Below, one piece after another: positions 7,511 to 15,618 of a stretch of 64,000 bases of DNA (the stretch's first letter is position 1; every line of letters begins with the position of its first letter). The stretch lies in the NCBI RefSeq assembly GCF_036206005.1, contig NZ_CP108143.1, positions 3,238,001 to 3,302,000 on the forward strand. The letters run 5' to 3'. Origin of the DNA: Streptomyces sp. NBC_00178. GTDB lineage: Bacteria; Actinomycetota; Actinomycetes; Streptomycetales; Streptomycetaceae. The notes under the pieces were generated by a model, which was not told where the DNA came from, ran no database searches, and saw only the letters and a program-made list of their open reading frames with translations. The position numbers were made by a program, and so were the translations under genes.

Positions 7511-8176
7511 TCAGCCCCGGGAGCCACCACCGAGCTCCCCCTCCCACCGGCGGTAGAGCTGGTGCGGCACTCCCGCCGCGTCCAGCACCCGCCCGGCGAC
7601 GAAGTCCACCAGGTCCTGGATGTGCGTCGCCCCCGCGTAGAAACCCGGAGAGGCGGGCAGCACCACGGCGCCCGCCTTGTCCAGCGCGACCATCTGCTTC
7701 AGCGTCGAACCGCTCAGCGGGGTCTCGCGCACCGCCACGACCAGCTTCCGCCGCTCCTTGAGCGTCACGCTCGCGGCCCGCTGCAGCAGGTCCTTCGAGA
7801 GCCCCAGCGCCACCCCCGCCACACAGGCGGTCGACGCCGGGACGATGAGCATCCCCTTCGCCGGGTACGACCCGGACGAGGGCCCGGCCGCCAGATCACC
7901 GGCCGCCCAGTGGCGCACGGCCCCGACGTCGGGCCGGAAGCTGTCGGGCTTCCCGTCCGCCCCGCGTGCCAGCCACGTCCGCAGGTCGTCCTGCCAGTGC
8001 GCGTCGCGGAAGGCGATCCCCGTCTCGTCCAGCAGCGTCAGCCGGGAGGACCGGCTGACCACCAGGTCGACGCTCTCACCCGCGTCCAGCAGCCCGCGCA
8101 GGACGGAGGCCGCGAAGGGCGTGCCCGACGCTCCCGACACCCCGACAATCCAAGGCCTGCGCTGCTGTTGAGTCAC
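7511..8176 (-). CDS. ubiX: UbiX-family flavin prenyltransferase
   Basis: 221 aa. UbiX makes prenylated FMN from FMN and dimethylallyl phosphate, the cofactor needed by UbiD decarboxylases such as the one at 9840. The N-terminal flavoprotein fold is clear: IVGVSGASGTPFAASVLRGL. Other marks are YPAKGMLIVPASTACVAGVALG and the C-terminal VVLPASPGFYAGATHIQDLVDFVAGRVLD, both typical of UbiX/Pad1. Start taken at VTQQQRRPW; an in-frame GTG 18 bases upstream is possible. Its place within the mqn genes supports a role in the late menaquinone pathway. Confidence 0.9.
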   Translation of the reverse strand: MTQQQRRPWIVGVSGASGTPFAASVLRGLLDAGESVDLVVSRSSRLTLLDETGIAFRDAHWQDDLRTWLARGADGKPDSFRPDVGAVRHWAAGDLAAGPSSGSYPAKGMLIVPASTACVAGVALGLSKDLLQRAASVTLKERRKLVVAVRETPLSGSTLKQMVALDKAGAVVLPASPGFYAGATHIQDLVDFVAGRVLDAAGVPHQLYRRWEGELGGGSRG

Positions 8177-8333
8177 TGAAGTCCCGGCTGTCACACCGCC
8201 GAGCCTATCCGGCACCGGGCCTCCCGTCCGGGTCAGGTCGGCGCGGGCCGCACCCCGGCCGCCCGTCAGGAACCGGGCCGGGGTCCTCGTACGTTGCAGC
8301 GACAGGAGCAACAGCCATGGACAGGGGGTGCCC

Positions 8334-8936
8334 ATGACGGACACGCGCACGAGCGCCACCGCACGGGCCGTCACGGCCGGCGCGGTCATGCTGGCCTGGG
8401 TCGCGCTGCTGTGGGTGCTGGAGGGCATCGACGTCGCGACGGGCAACTCCCTCGACACCTACGGCGTCAGCCCCCGCGAGCCCGCCGAGCTGGCCGACGT
8501 CGTGCCGGCCGCCTTCCTGCACGGCAGCTGGGAACACGTGGCGTCCAACAGCGTCCCGCTGCTGGTCCTCGGTTTCATCGCCGCGCTCGGCGGCATACGC
8601 AGGTTCGCCGCGGTGGTCCTGGTCGTGGTCGTGACCAGCGGTCTCGGCGTGTGGCTGACGGCGCCGCCGGACACCGTCACCCTCGGGGCGTCCGGCGTGG
8701 TCTTCGGCCTGCTCGGCTACCTGCTGGTCCGCGGCTTCGTCGACCGCCGCCCGCTGGACATCGTGGTCGGCGTGGTCGTCGCCGCGGTCTACGGCTCGCT
8801 GCTCTGGGGCGTGCTGCCGACCGACTCCGGCATCAGCTGGCAGGGCCACCTCTTCGGGCTGATCGGCGGGGTGGCGGCGGCGTTCCTCCTCCGTCGCCCT
8901 CGCCGGCCGCGGGACCCCGGACGTGTCACGGTGTGA
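8334..8936 (+). CDS. Rhomboid family intramembrane serine protease
   Basis: 200 aa with about six hydrophobic segments. The catalytic serine motif is GASGVVFG, and the general-base histidine is in SWQGHLFGLIGG. The HGSWEHVASNSVPLL segment provides the conserved His/Asn oxyanion residues. ATG at 8334 with AGGGGG 5 bases upstream. It lies between ubiX and mqnP, on the opposite strand, and its 3' end overlaps the 3' end of mqnP by 11 bases. Substrates unknown; the link with menaquinone genes is probably only positional. Confidence 0.88.
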   Translation: MTDTRTSATARAVTAGAVMLAWVALLWVLEGIDVATGNSLDTYGVSPREPAELADVVPAAFLHGSWEHVASNSVPLLVLGFIAALGGIRRFAAVVLVVVVTSGLGVWLTAPPDTVTLGASGVVFGLLGYLLVRGFVDRRPLDIVVGVVVAAVYGSLLWGVLPTDSGISWQGHLFGLIGGVAAAFLLRRPRRPRDPGRVTV

Positions 8937-9843
8937 GGCCGCGCGCCAGCAGGTCGAGCAGCGCGCAGGCGAACAGCGCGATCCCGATGAAGCCGTTGAC
9001 CGAGAAGAAGGCCCGGTTGAGCCTCGACAGGTCGTGCGGCCGCACGACCCGGTGCTCGTACACGAAGGCCACGGCCACGACCAGCATGCCGATCCAGTAG
9101 AAGATCTCCGCGTCGGTCGCCAGTCCGAACCACACCAGCAGACCGGTCGTGACCACGTGGCAGACGCGCGCACCCCACAGGGCCGCCGGGATACCGAAAC
9201 GGGCGGGGAAGGAGAGCACCCCGTGGGCCCGGTCGGCCTGCACGTCCTGGCAGGCGAAGATCAGGTCGAAGCCGCCGATCCAGATCCCGACGGCCAGCCC
9301 CAGGATCACCGCGTCCCACGACCAGCTCCCGGTCACCGCCAGCCAGGCGCCGATCGGGCCGATCGCCTGCGCGAGGCCGAGGATCGCGTGCGGGAAGTTC
9401 GTGAACCGCTTGCCGTACGGGTAGACGACCATCGGCACGACCGCGACCGGCGCCAGCACCAGGCAGAGCGGGTTCAGCAGGGCGGCGGCGCCGAGGAAGA
9501 CGACGAGCGCCACGAGCGCCCCGGTCCACGCCGACCTGACCGACACCGCCCCGGTGACCAGCTCCCGGCCCGCGGTGCGCGGGTTACGGGCGTCGATCTC
9601 CCGGTCGATGATCCGGTTGGCCGCCATCGCGAAGGTCCGCAGCCCGACCATGGCGACGGTCACGAGCAGCAGCGTGCCCCAGTGGATGCTCTCGTCCAAC
9701 TGGAACATCGCGGTCAGCGCGGCGATGTACGCGAAGGGCAGCGCGAAGACCGAGTGCTCGATCATCACCAGCCGCAGGAACGCGCGGGGCTTGCTCCGCG
9801 GCTGCGGTACGGCGCCGGCCGAGGCCGAGGCTGAGGCGCTCAC
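8926..9843 (-). CDS. mqnP: Menaquinone biosynthesis prenyltransferase MqnP (UbiA family)
   Basis: 305 aa polytopic UbiA-family prenyltransferase that would attach the polyprenyl tail to the 6-carboxy-naphthoate intermediate of the futalosine pathway. The first Asp-rich motif is NRIIDREIDARNPRTAGREL, and the second is DLIFACQDVQADRAHG. The Ser/Ala-rich first 15 residues are cytosolic. The start ATG overlaps the UbiD stop by 4 bases (ATGA), giving translational coupling. The 3' end overlaps the convergent rhomboid gene. Family certain; pathway placement rests on context. Confidence 0.92.
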   Translation of the reverse strand: MSASASASAGAVPQPRSKPRAFLRLVMIEHSVFALPFAYIAALTAMFQLDESIHWGTLLLVTVAMVGLRTFAMAANRIIDREIDARNPRTAGRELVTGAVSVRSAWTGALVALVVFLGAAALLNPLCLVLAPVAVVPMVVYPYGKRFTNFPHAILGLAQAIGPIGAWLAVTGSWSWDAVILGLAVGIWIGGFDLIFACQDVQADRAHGVLSFPARFGIPAALWGARVCHVVTTGLLVWFGLATDAEIFYWIGMLVVAVAFVYEHRVVRPHDLSRLNRAFFSVNGFIGIALFACALLDLLARGLTP

Positions 9844-11297
9844 AGGCCGTACTCCTTCCAGCGGCGGTCGACCTTCGCCGCCGTCTCCGGGTCGGACTCG
9901 ACCATCTCCGGCCAGCCCCCGTCCCGCGTGTACCCCTCCTCGGGCAGTTTGCGCGTCGCGTCGATGCCCGCCTTGCCACCCCAGAACTGCTGGTAGGAGG
10001 CGTGGTCGAGATGGTCGACCGGACCCTCGGTGACCGTCAGGTCCCGCGCGTAGTCGGTGTTGCCGAGCGCCCGCCAGGCGACCTCGTGCAGGTCGTGGAC
10101 GTCGCAGTCGGAGTCCACGACCACGATCAGCTTGGTCAGCGACATCATGTGCGCTCCCCAGATGGCGCTCATGACCTTCTGGGCGTGCTTGGGGTACTTC
10201 TTGTCGATCGAGACGATGGCGCAGTTGTGGAAGCCGCCCGCCTCGGGCAGGTGGTAGTCCACGATGTCCGGAACGATGATCTTGAGCAGGGGCAGGAAGA
10301 ACCTCTCGGTGGCCCTCCCCAGCGGCCCGTCCTCGGTGGGCGGCCTGCCGACGACGATCGACTGCAGCAGCGGCCGCTTCCGCATCGTCACGCAGTCGAT
10401 CGTCAGCGCGGGGAAGGGTTCCTGCGGGGTGTAGAAACCGGTGTGGTCGCCGAACGGGCCCTCCGGCAGCATCTCGCCCGGCTCCAGCCAGCCCTCGATC
10501 ACGACCTCCGCCTGCGCGGGGACCTGGAGCGGGACGGTCTTGCAGTCGACCATCTCGATCCGCTTGCCCTGGACGAAGCCGGCGAAGAGGTACTCGTCGA
10601 TGTCCCCGGGCAGCGGCGCCGTCGACGCGTAGGTGACGGCGGGCGGCGCACCGAAGGCGATGGCGACGGGCAGCTTCTCACCGCGCCGCGCGGCGACCTG
10701 GTAGTGGTTGCGGCTGTCCTTGTGGATCTGCCAGTGCATGCCGATGGTGCGCTTGTCGTGGCGCTGCAGCCGGTAGAGCCCCAGGTTGCGGATGCCCGTC
10801 TCGGGGTCCTTGGTGTGCGTGAGCCCCAGGTTGAAGAAGGAGCCGCCGTCCTCGGGCCAGGTGAAGAGCGCGGGCAGCCGGTCGAGGTCCACGTCGTCGC
10901 CGGTCAGGACGACCTCCTGGACGGGGGCACTCTCGGACTTCACCTTCTTCGGGGGCAGGTGCGTCACCGTGCCGAGCTTGCCGAACGCCTCGCGGATGCC
11001 GACGAACCCCTGCGGCAGCTCAGGCTTGAGGAGGCCGCCGATCTTGTCGCTGATCTCGGTGTAGGACTTCAGCCCCAGCGCCTTGAGCAGGCGCCGGTCG
11101 GTCCCGAAGACGTTCATGGCGAGGGGCATGGACGACCCCTTGACGTTCTCGAAGAGCAGGGCGGGCCCGCCCGCCTTGTTCACCCGGTCGACGATCTCGC
11201 CGACCTCCAGATACGGGTCGACCTCGGCCTTGATGCGCTTGAGATCGCCCTCGCGCTCCAGAGCCCGGAGCAGGGAGCGAAGATCGTCGTAAGCCAT
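9840..11297 (-). CDS. Menaquinone biosynthesis decarboxylase (UbiD family)
   Basis: 485 aa, full UbiD length. prFMN-dependent decarboxylase that removes the ring carboxyl group late in the futalosine pathway. UbiD marks: FNLGLYRLQRHDKRTIGMHW around the prFMN site, EGPFGDHTGFYTPQEPFP with catalytic Glu/Asp, and IVVVDSDCDVHDLHEVAW near the C-terminus. It is the first gene of a two-gene unit with mqnP, with a 4-base overlap. UbiX 1.7 kb away would provide the cofactor. Often annotated as the SCO4490-type menaquinone decarboxylase. Confidence 0.93.
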   Translation of the reverse strand: MAYDDLRSLLRALEREGDLKRIKAEVDPYLEVGEIVDRVNKAGGPALLFENVKGSSMPLAMNVFGTDRRLLKALGLKSYTEISDKIGGLLKPELPQGFVGIREAFGKLGTVTHLPPKKVKSESAPVQEVVLTGDDVDLDRLPALFTWPEDGGSFFNLGLTHTKDPETGIRNLGLYRLQRHDKRTIGMHWQIHKDSRNHYQVAARRGEKLPVAIAFGAPPAVTYASTAPLPGDIDEYLFAGFVQGKRIEMVDCKTVPLQVPAQAEVVIEGWLEPGEMLPEGPFGDHTGFYTPQEPFPALTIDCVTMRKRPLLQSIVVGRPPTEDGPLGRATERFFLPLLKIIVPDIVDYHLPEAGGFHNCAIVSIDKKYPKHAQKVMSAIWGAHMMSLTKLIVVVDSDCDVHDLHEVAWRALGNTDYARDLTVTEGPVDHLDHASYQQFWGGKAGIDATRKLPEEGYTRDGGWPEMVESDPETAAKVDRRWKEYGL

Positions 11298-11385
11298 GCC
11301 GTCCAGTATCGGCCACCCGCTACCCTGGGCCCGTCACCGGGGGCGGGACAGCGCCTCCCCATCTCATCTCGGGGGACTTTCCACG

Positions 11386-11793
11386 ATGCTCAGGGCCTTG
11401 ATGTACCTGCTGCCGCTGGCGCTGACGATCTACGCGTTCATCGACTGCCTGAACACCCCGGAGGACGAGGCGAAGCACCTGCCGAAGGTGGCCTGGATCT
11501 TCATCATCCTGCTGTTCTGGATCGTCGGCCCGATCGTCTGGCTCGCCGCGGGCAGACTGCGCACGCCGCCCGCCGGGGGACGCACGCCCTCCGAGTGGCA
11601 TCGCTCCCACCGCACCACGTGGGTCGCGCCCGACGACAACCCGGACTTCCTCAGGTCGCTGAAGGACGAGAACACGAAGGACGAGGCGCTCCTCAAGGAC
11701 TGGGAGGCGGACCTCCGCCGCCGCGAGGAGGAGATCAAGCGCCGGGAGGACGGCAGGACCCCCGAGGACCCGGCTCCCCCCGCCGGCGCGTGA
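11386..11793 (+). CDS. PLDc_N domain membrane protein
   Basis: 135 aa. Two membrane segments, MLRALMYLLPLALTIYAFIDC and VAWIFIILLFWIVGPIVWLA, form the phospholipase D-nuclease N-terminal (PLDc_N) module seen in small actinobacterial proteins. The C-terminal half is charged and helical, with a predicted coiled region DEALLKDWEADLRRREEEIK. No catalytic PLD (HKD) motif is present. GGGGGA lies 9 bases before the ATG. Divergent from ubiD. Function unknown. Confidence 0.8.
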   Translation: MLRALMYLLPLALTIYAFIDCLNTPEDEAKHLPKVAWIFIILLFWIVGPIVWLAAGRLRTPPAGGRTPSEWHRSHRTTWVAPDDNPDFLRSLKDENTKDEALLKDWEADLRRREEEIKRREDGRTPEDPAPPAGA

Positions 11794-11831
11794 GCGCCCG
11801 CCTTCACGCATGGCACCAGGGGCTCACGGCG

Positions 11832-12272
11832 TCATGACGACAGCAGCCGCCCCAGCCGGTTCAGCAGGGGCAGCAGAGCCGTGCGCTCCTCTGGCGTGAG
11901 CGCCTCCAGGGCGCCGCGCACCACCCGCATCTCGGCGCGGATCCGGTGCGCCAGCTCGGTGCCCTCCGCGGTGCGGGCGGCCACCTTGGAGCGGCGGTCG
12001 CCGGGCGCCGGGGTGCGCGTCACGAGACCGCGGGCCTCCATCCGGCCGATCAGGCCGGTGGCGTTGGACGCGTCGCACACCAGGTGATTGGCCAGCGCAC
12101 TCATGGGCATGGGGTCATTGAGGGCGATCAGCGCCCGTGCCTGCGAGGAGCTGAGGCCATGCCGTCCGGCGACCACGGTGAGATCGTCGTGGTGGCCCCG
12201 GACGACGACCGCGAGGGGCTCCAGCAGCTCGTCCGGATCAGGGACGGCGCGGGGTGCCGGTTCCGTCGTCAT
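11832..12272 (-). CDS. MarR family transcriptional regulator
   Basis: 146 aa winged-helix regulator. The recognition region reads MSALANHLVCDASNATGLIGRMEARGLV, followed by the wing RTPAPGDRRSKVAARTAEG, which is the MarR DRR/K signature. Divergent from the DJ-1/aldehyde dehydrogenase pair; two palindromes in the shared intergenic region are good operator candidates. Likely represses that pair until an electrophile or oxidant is sensed. One cysteine (in LVCDAS) lies in the HTH and could be redox-active; this is inference. Confidence 0.9.
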   Translation of the reverse strand: MTTEPAPRAVPDPDELLEPLAVVVRGHHDDLTVVAGRHGLSSSQARALIALNDPMPMSALANHLVCDASNATGLIGRMEARGLVTRTPAPGDRRSKVAARTAEGTELAHRIRAEMRVVRGALEALTPEERTALLPLLNRLGRLLSS

Positions 12273-12343
12273 GGTCGGTCATCCTTCGATCGGGTACGCG
12301 GTCCGGGCACCGGCCGGTCCGGTGCGCCACGCCCCGCATTCAT

Positions 12344-12399
12344 TTGACATGCTCAACTTTTAGCCGTTACATGATCCCTATTGCTTGATCATATCAAGC
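12344..12399. promoter_or_regulatory. Two palindromic operator candidates over the DJ-1/ALDH promoter
   Basis: TTGACATGCTCAA (12344-12356) and GCTTGATCATATCAAGC (12383-12399) share the TTGA...TCAA core, and their centres are 41 bp apart, about four helical turns. TTGACA at 12344 with TACATG 18 bases downstream could be the promoter for the plus-strand genes, so the first palindrome would cover its -35. The likely ligand is the adjacent MarR protein. Confidence 0.55.
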
Positions 12400-12448
12400 T
12401 CTTCATCGTCGTACGTCTGCGTCTCGCGTCTCGTAGGGAGCACCCCCC

Positions 12449-13144
12449 ATGCCCTCCGTACTCTTCGTCCTCACCGGTGCCGACCACTGGACACTCAACG
12501 ACGGCAGCGCCCACCCCACCGGGTTCTGGGCCGAGGAACTCGCCGCCCCGCACCGCGTCTTCACCCAGGCCGGCTTCGACATCACCGTGGCCACCCCAGG
12601 CGGAGTCGCCCCCACCGTGGACACGGCCAGCCTCGCCGCCGAGGCCAACGGCGGCCAGGAGCAGGCCGACGCCATTGCCTCCTACCTCGCCTCGATCGAC
12701 GAGACGCTGCGCATCCCGGCCCGGCTCGAGGACGTCGTCCCCACGTCGTACGACATCGTGTTCTACCCCGGCGGCCACGGCCCCATGGAGGACCTGGCCG
12801 TCAGCGAGGTGTCCGGGCGGCTGCTCACCGCGGCGCTGGACGCGGGCAGCCAGGTGGCCGTGCTGTGCCACGCCCCCGCCGCGCTGCTGCCCGCCCGGCG
12901 GGAGAACGGCGACTGGCCGTTCGCCGGCTACCGCATGACCGGCTTCAGCAACGCCGAGGAGACCCAGGCGGGCTTCGCCGCGAAGGCGCCCTGGCTGCTG
13001 GAGAACCGGCTCGTCGAGCTCGGCGCCGACTACGCCGCGGCCGACCCGTGGGCGGTGCACACCGTCCACGACCGCAACCTGCACACCGGCCAGAACCCGG
13101 CCTCGTCCGAGCAGCTGGCCCGCGAGATCGTGGCGGCGCTGTGA
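12449..13144 (+). CDS. DJ-1/PfpI family protein (type 1 glutamine amidotransferase-like)
   Basis: 231 aa. The nucleophile elbow is [12 protein letters not shown] with Cys140 followed by His141, and a conserved Glu near residue 29-30 (FWAEE) would polarise the cysteine. [12 protein letters not shown] is the glycine-rich oxyanion segment. The length and the N-terminal [15 protein letters not shown] match the Hsp31-like/glyoxalase III subgroup that acts on methylglyoxal or related aldehydes. Its TGA overlaps the GTG of the aldehyde dehydrogenase (GTGA), so the two form an aldehyde-handling operon opposite a MarR regulator. Confidence 0.88.
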   Translation: MPSVLFVLTGADHWTLNDGSAHPTGFWAEELAAPHRVFTQAGFDITVATPGGVAPTVDTASLAAEANGGQEQADAIASYLASIDETLRIPARLEDVVPTSYDIVFYPGGHGPMEDLAVSEVSGRLLTAALDAGSQVAVLCHAPAALLPARRENGDWPFAGYRMTGFSNAEETQAGFAAKAPWLLENRLVELGADYAAADPWAVHTVHDRNLHTGQNPASSEQLAREIVAAL

Positions 13145-14463
13145 GCGCCGGGACCGCCGTGGAGACTCCCGCCGACGTGGTCGCCCGGCTCCGCACGGCC
13201 TTCCGCACCGGTGGCACCAGGGACCTCGCCCGGCGCACCGCCCGGCTGAAGCGGCTGCGCGCGCTGCTGACCGAGCGCGGGGACGAACTGGCCGACGCGC
13301 TGAGGGCCGACCTCGGCAAGAGCCGCAAGGAGGCCTACCGGACCGAGATCGACTTCACCGTCCGGGAGATCGACCACACCCTGGAGCGCCTGGAGGGCTG
13401 GCTGGAGCCCCGGCCCGCCCCCGTGCCGGCGGTCCTGGCGGGGGCCACCGCCCACACGGTGCAGGACCCGCTGGGGGTCGTCCTCGTCATCGCGCCGTGG
13501 AACTACCCGGTGCAGCTGCTGCTCGCGCCCGTCGCCGGTGCGCTCGCCGCGGGCAACGCGGTGCTCGCCAAGCCCAGCGAGCTGGCGCCCGCCACCTCCG
13601 CCGCCCTGGCACGGCTGCTGCCGGAGTACCTGGACGCCGACACCGTCGCCGTCGTCGAGGGCGGCGTACCGGAGACCACCGCACTGCTCGCGGAGCGCTT
13701 CGACCACATCTTCTACACCGGCAACGGCACCGTCGGCCGGATCGTGATGGCCGCCGCCGCGAAGCACCTCACCCCCGTGACGCTCGAACTGGGCGGCAAG
13801 TCACCGGCGTTCGTCGACCGCGACACCGACCTGAAGACGGTGGCCGCGCGGCTGGCCTCCGGGAAGTTCCTCAACGCCGGCCAGACGTGCGTCGCCCCCG
13901 ACTACGTCCTGGCCGACCCGGAGACGGCCGGCGCCCTGGCGGACGCCCTGGCGGCGGCGGTCGAGGGGCTGTTCGGCGCCGACGCCTCGGTCAGCCCCGA
14001 GTACGGCCGGATCGTGAACGAGCGGCACTTCGACCGCCTGGTCGGCCTCCTGGACTCCGGCCGCACGGTGACGGGCGGGGCCCACGACCGGGACGCGAAG
14101 TACATCGCGCCGACCGTGCTCGCCGACGTCGCCCCGGACTCCCCCGTGATGCGGGAGGAGATCTTCGGCCCGGTCCTCCCGATCGTCACCGTGGGCGGGC
14201 TCGACGAGGCCATCGCCTTCATCAACGACCGTGACAAGCCACTGGCGCTGTACGCGTTCACCCAGGACCCCTCGGTGCGGGCGCGGCTGCTGACCGAGAC
14301 CTCGTCCGGCGGGGTGGGCATGGGCCTGCCGCTGGCCCATCTGACCGTGTCGGACCTGCCGTTCGGCGGGGTCGGCGAGAGCGGCATGGGCAACTACCAC
14401 GGCCGGTACTCCCTGGAGACGTTCAGCCACCGCAAGGCGGTCCTGGACACCCCGCTCGGCTGA
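13141..14463 (+). CDS. NAD(P)-dependent aldehyde dehydrogenase
   Basis: 440 aa from the overlapping GTG. ALDH signatures: IAPWNYP with the oxyanion Asn121, [10 protein letters not shown] with general base Glu216, and [14 protein letters not shown] with nucleophile Cys250. The rather short length and the C-terminal [15 protein letters not shown] resemble the fatty/medium-chain aldehyde dehydrogenase (ALDH3-like) group. Translationally coupled to the DJ-1 protein upstream and closed by a hairpin. Likely oxidises toxic aldehydes to acids. Confidence 0.92.
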   Translation: MSAGTAVETPADVVARLRTAFRTGGTRDLARRTARLKRLRALLTERGDELADALRADLGKSRKEAYRTEIDFTVREIDHTLERLEGWLEPRPAPVPAVLAGATAHTVQDPLGVVLVIAPWNYPVQLLLAPVAGALAAGNAVLAKPSELAPATSAALARLLPEYLDADTVAVVEGGVPETTALLAERFDHIFYTGNGTVGRIVMAAAAKHLTPVTLELGGKSPAFVDRDTDLKTVAARLASGKFLNAGQTCVAPDYVLADPETAGALADALAAAVEGLFGADASVSPEYGRIVNERHFDRLVGLLDSGRTVTGGAHDRDAKYIAPTVLADVAPDSPVMREEIFGPVLPIVTVGGLDEAIAFINDRDKPLALYAFTQDPSVRARLLTETSSGGVGMGLPLAHLTVSDLPFGGVGESGMGNYHGRYSLETFSHRKAVLDTPLG

Positions 14464-14478
14464 GACCCCGTACGCCAC

Positions 14479-14512
14479 GAGGGCGCGACCGCCGTGAAGC
14501 GGTCGCGCCCTC
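14479..14512 (+). terminator. Hairpin terminator between ALDH and ccsB
   Basis: GAGGGCGCGACCGC and its complement close a 6-base loop CGTGAA. It lies 15 bases after the ALDH stop and 23 bases before the end of the convergent ccsB, so it probably serves both. Confidence 0.8.
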
Positions 14513-14535
14513 GTCGTGTGTGCTGGGGGGTGCCG

Positions 14536-15618
14536 TCAGACTCCCGCGTAGGAGTGCTTGCCGGTCACGAAGATGTTCACGCCGTAGTAGTTGAACAGCC
14601 AGCAGCCGAACGCGATGAGCGCCAGGTAGGCCGCCTTGCGCCCCTTCCAGCCGGCCGTCGCGCGGGCGTGCAGGTAACAGGCGTACGCGACCCAGGTGAT
14701 GAAGGACCAGACCTCCTTGGGGTCCCAGCCCCAGTACCGGCCCCACGCGTCGCCCGCCCAGATCGCGCCCGCGATGATCGTGAAGGTCCACAGCGGGAAG
14801 ACGGCCGCGTTGATGCGGTACGAGAAGGTGTCCAGGGACTTCGCCGCGGGGAGCCGCTCCAGGACGGAGGAGGCGAACCGTCCGGGCGTACCGCCGTTCG
14901 CGATCTTGTTCTCGTAGCTGTCGCGGAACAGGTAGAGCAGCGTGCCGACGGCCCCGAGGTAGAACACGGCGCCGCAGATGATGGCGGTGGAGACGTGGAT
15001 CCACAGCCAGTAGGAGTGCAGCGCCGGCACGAGCTGGTCGCTGTCGGTGTAGAGCGTGGTGGTCGCGATGCCGAGGTCCAGCAGGACCGTCGTCACCAGC
15101 AGCAGGCCGATCCAGCGGACGTTCTTCCGCAGCGCCAGCAGGATGAGGTACGCGCCGACCGCCACCGTGGAGAAGGTGATGGAGAACTCGTACATGTTGC
15201 CCCAGGGGGCGCGCCGTACCGACATGGCGCGCGCCACGACCCCGCCGGCCTGCACGGCGAAGGCGACGACGGTCAGGGAGACCGCGATCCGCCCCCACAG
15301 GTCCCCCTTGAAGGTGCCGCCCGCGGCGCCGGGGCCGTCCGGCACGTCACGGGACCCGGCGGCCGAGCGGGTCACGACCTTCGGGCGCTCCAGCACCGCC
15401 GTACCGCCGGCCTGCTGACCGATCCGGGCCTTCGCGGCGGACCCGGCGCCCCCCTGACCGCTCAGCGCGGCGGCGGTACGGCCCACCTTGCTGCGGCTGC
15501 CGAACACCCACTCCGCGATGTGCGCGAAGAAGGCCAGGGTGTAGACGGCCATCGACGAATAGATCAGCACATTGCTGGTGTGTGCCAGATTCTCGTTGGT
15601 TGCGGCGGCGAGACTCAC
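14536..15618 (-). CDS. ccsB: c-type cytochrome biogenesis protein CcsB
   Basis: 360 aa polytopic membrane protein of System II cytochrome c maturation, which with ResB moves haem across the membrane and ligates it to apocytochrome CxxCH. The tryptophan-rich WWD haem-binding motif is WAGDAWGRYWGWDPKEVWS, followed by FITWVAYACYLH. Histidines expected to ligand haem are present in HSYWLWIHVSTAI and in the N-terminal AFFAHIAEW. Start ATG overlaps the ResB stop by 4 bases. Last gene of the four-gene operon. Confidence 0.93.
   Translation of the reverse strand: MSLAAATNENLAHTSNVLIYSSMAVYTLAFFAHIAEWVFGSRSKVGRTAAALSGQGGAGSAAKARIGQQAGGTAVLERPKVVTRSAAGSRDVPDGPGAAGGTFKGDLWGRIAVSLTVVAFAVQAGGVVARAMSVRRAPWGNMYEFSITFSTVAVGAYLILLALRKNVRWIGLLLVTTVLLDLGIATTTLYTDSDQLVPALHSYWLWIHVSTAIICGAVFYLGAVGTLLYLFRDSYENKIANGGTPGRFASSVLERLPAAKSLDTFSYRINAAVFPLWTFTIIAGAIWAGDAWGRYWGWDPKEVWSFITWVAYACYLHARATAGWKGRKAAYLALIAFGCWLFNYYGVNIFVTGKHSYAGV

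Noticed and set aside
10002..11837. 611-codon frame opposite ubiD
   Set aside because: Antisense to ubiD, low complexity, no start context; codon usage fits the minus-strand gene.
12385..14463. A 692-codon fusion of DJ-1 region and aldehyde dehydrogenase
   Set aside because: The upstream 250 codons are out of frame with the DJ-1 gene and Arg-rich; the ALDH has its own GTG at 13141.
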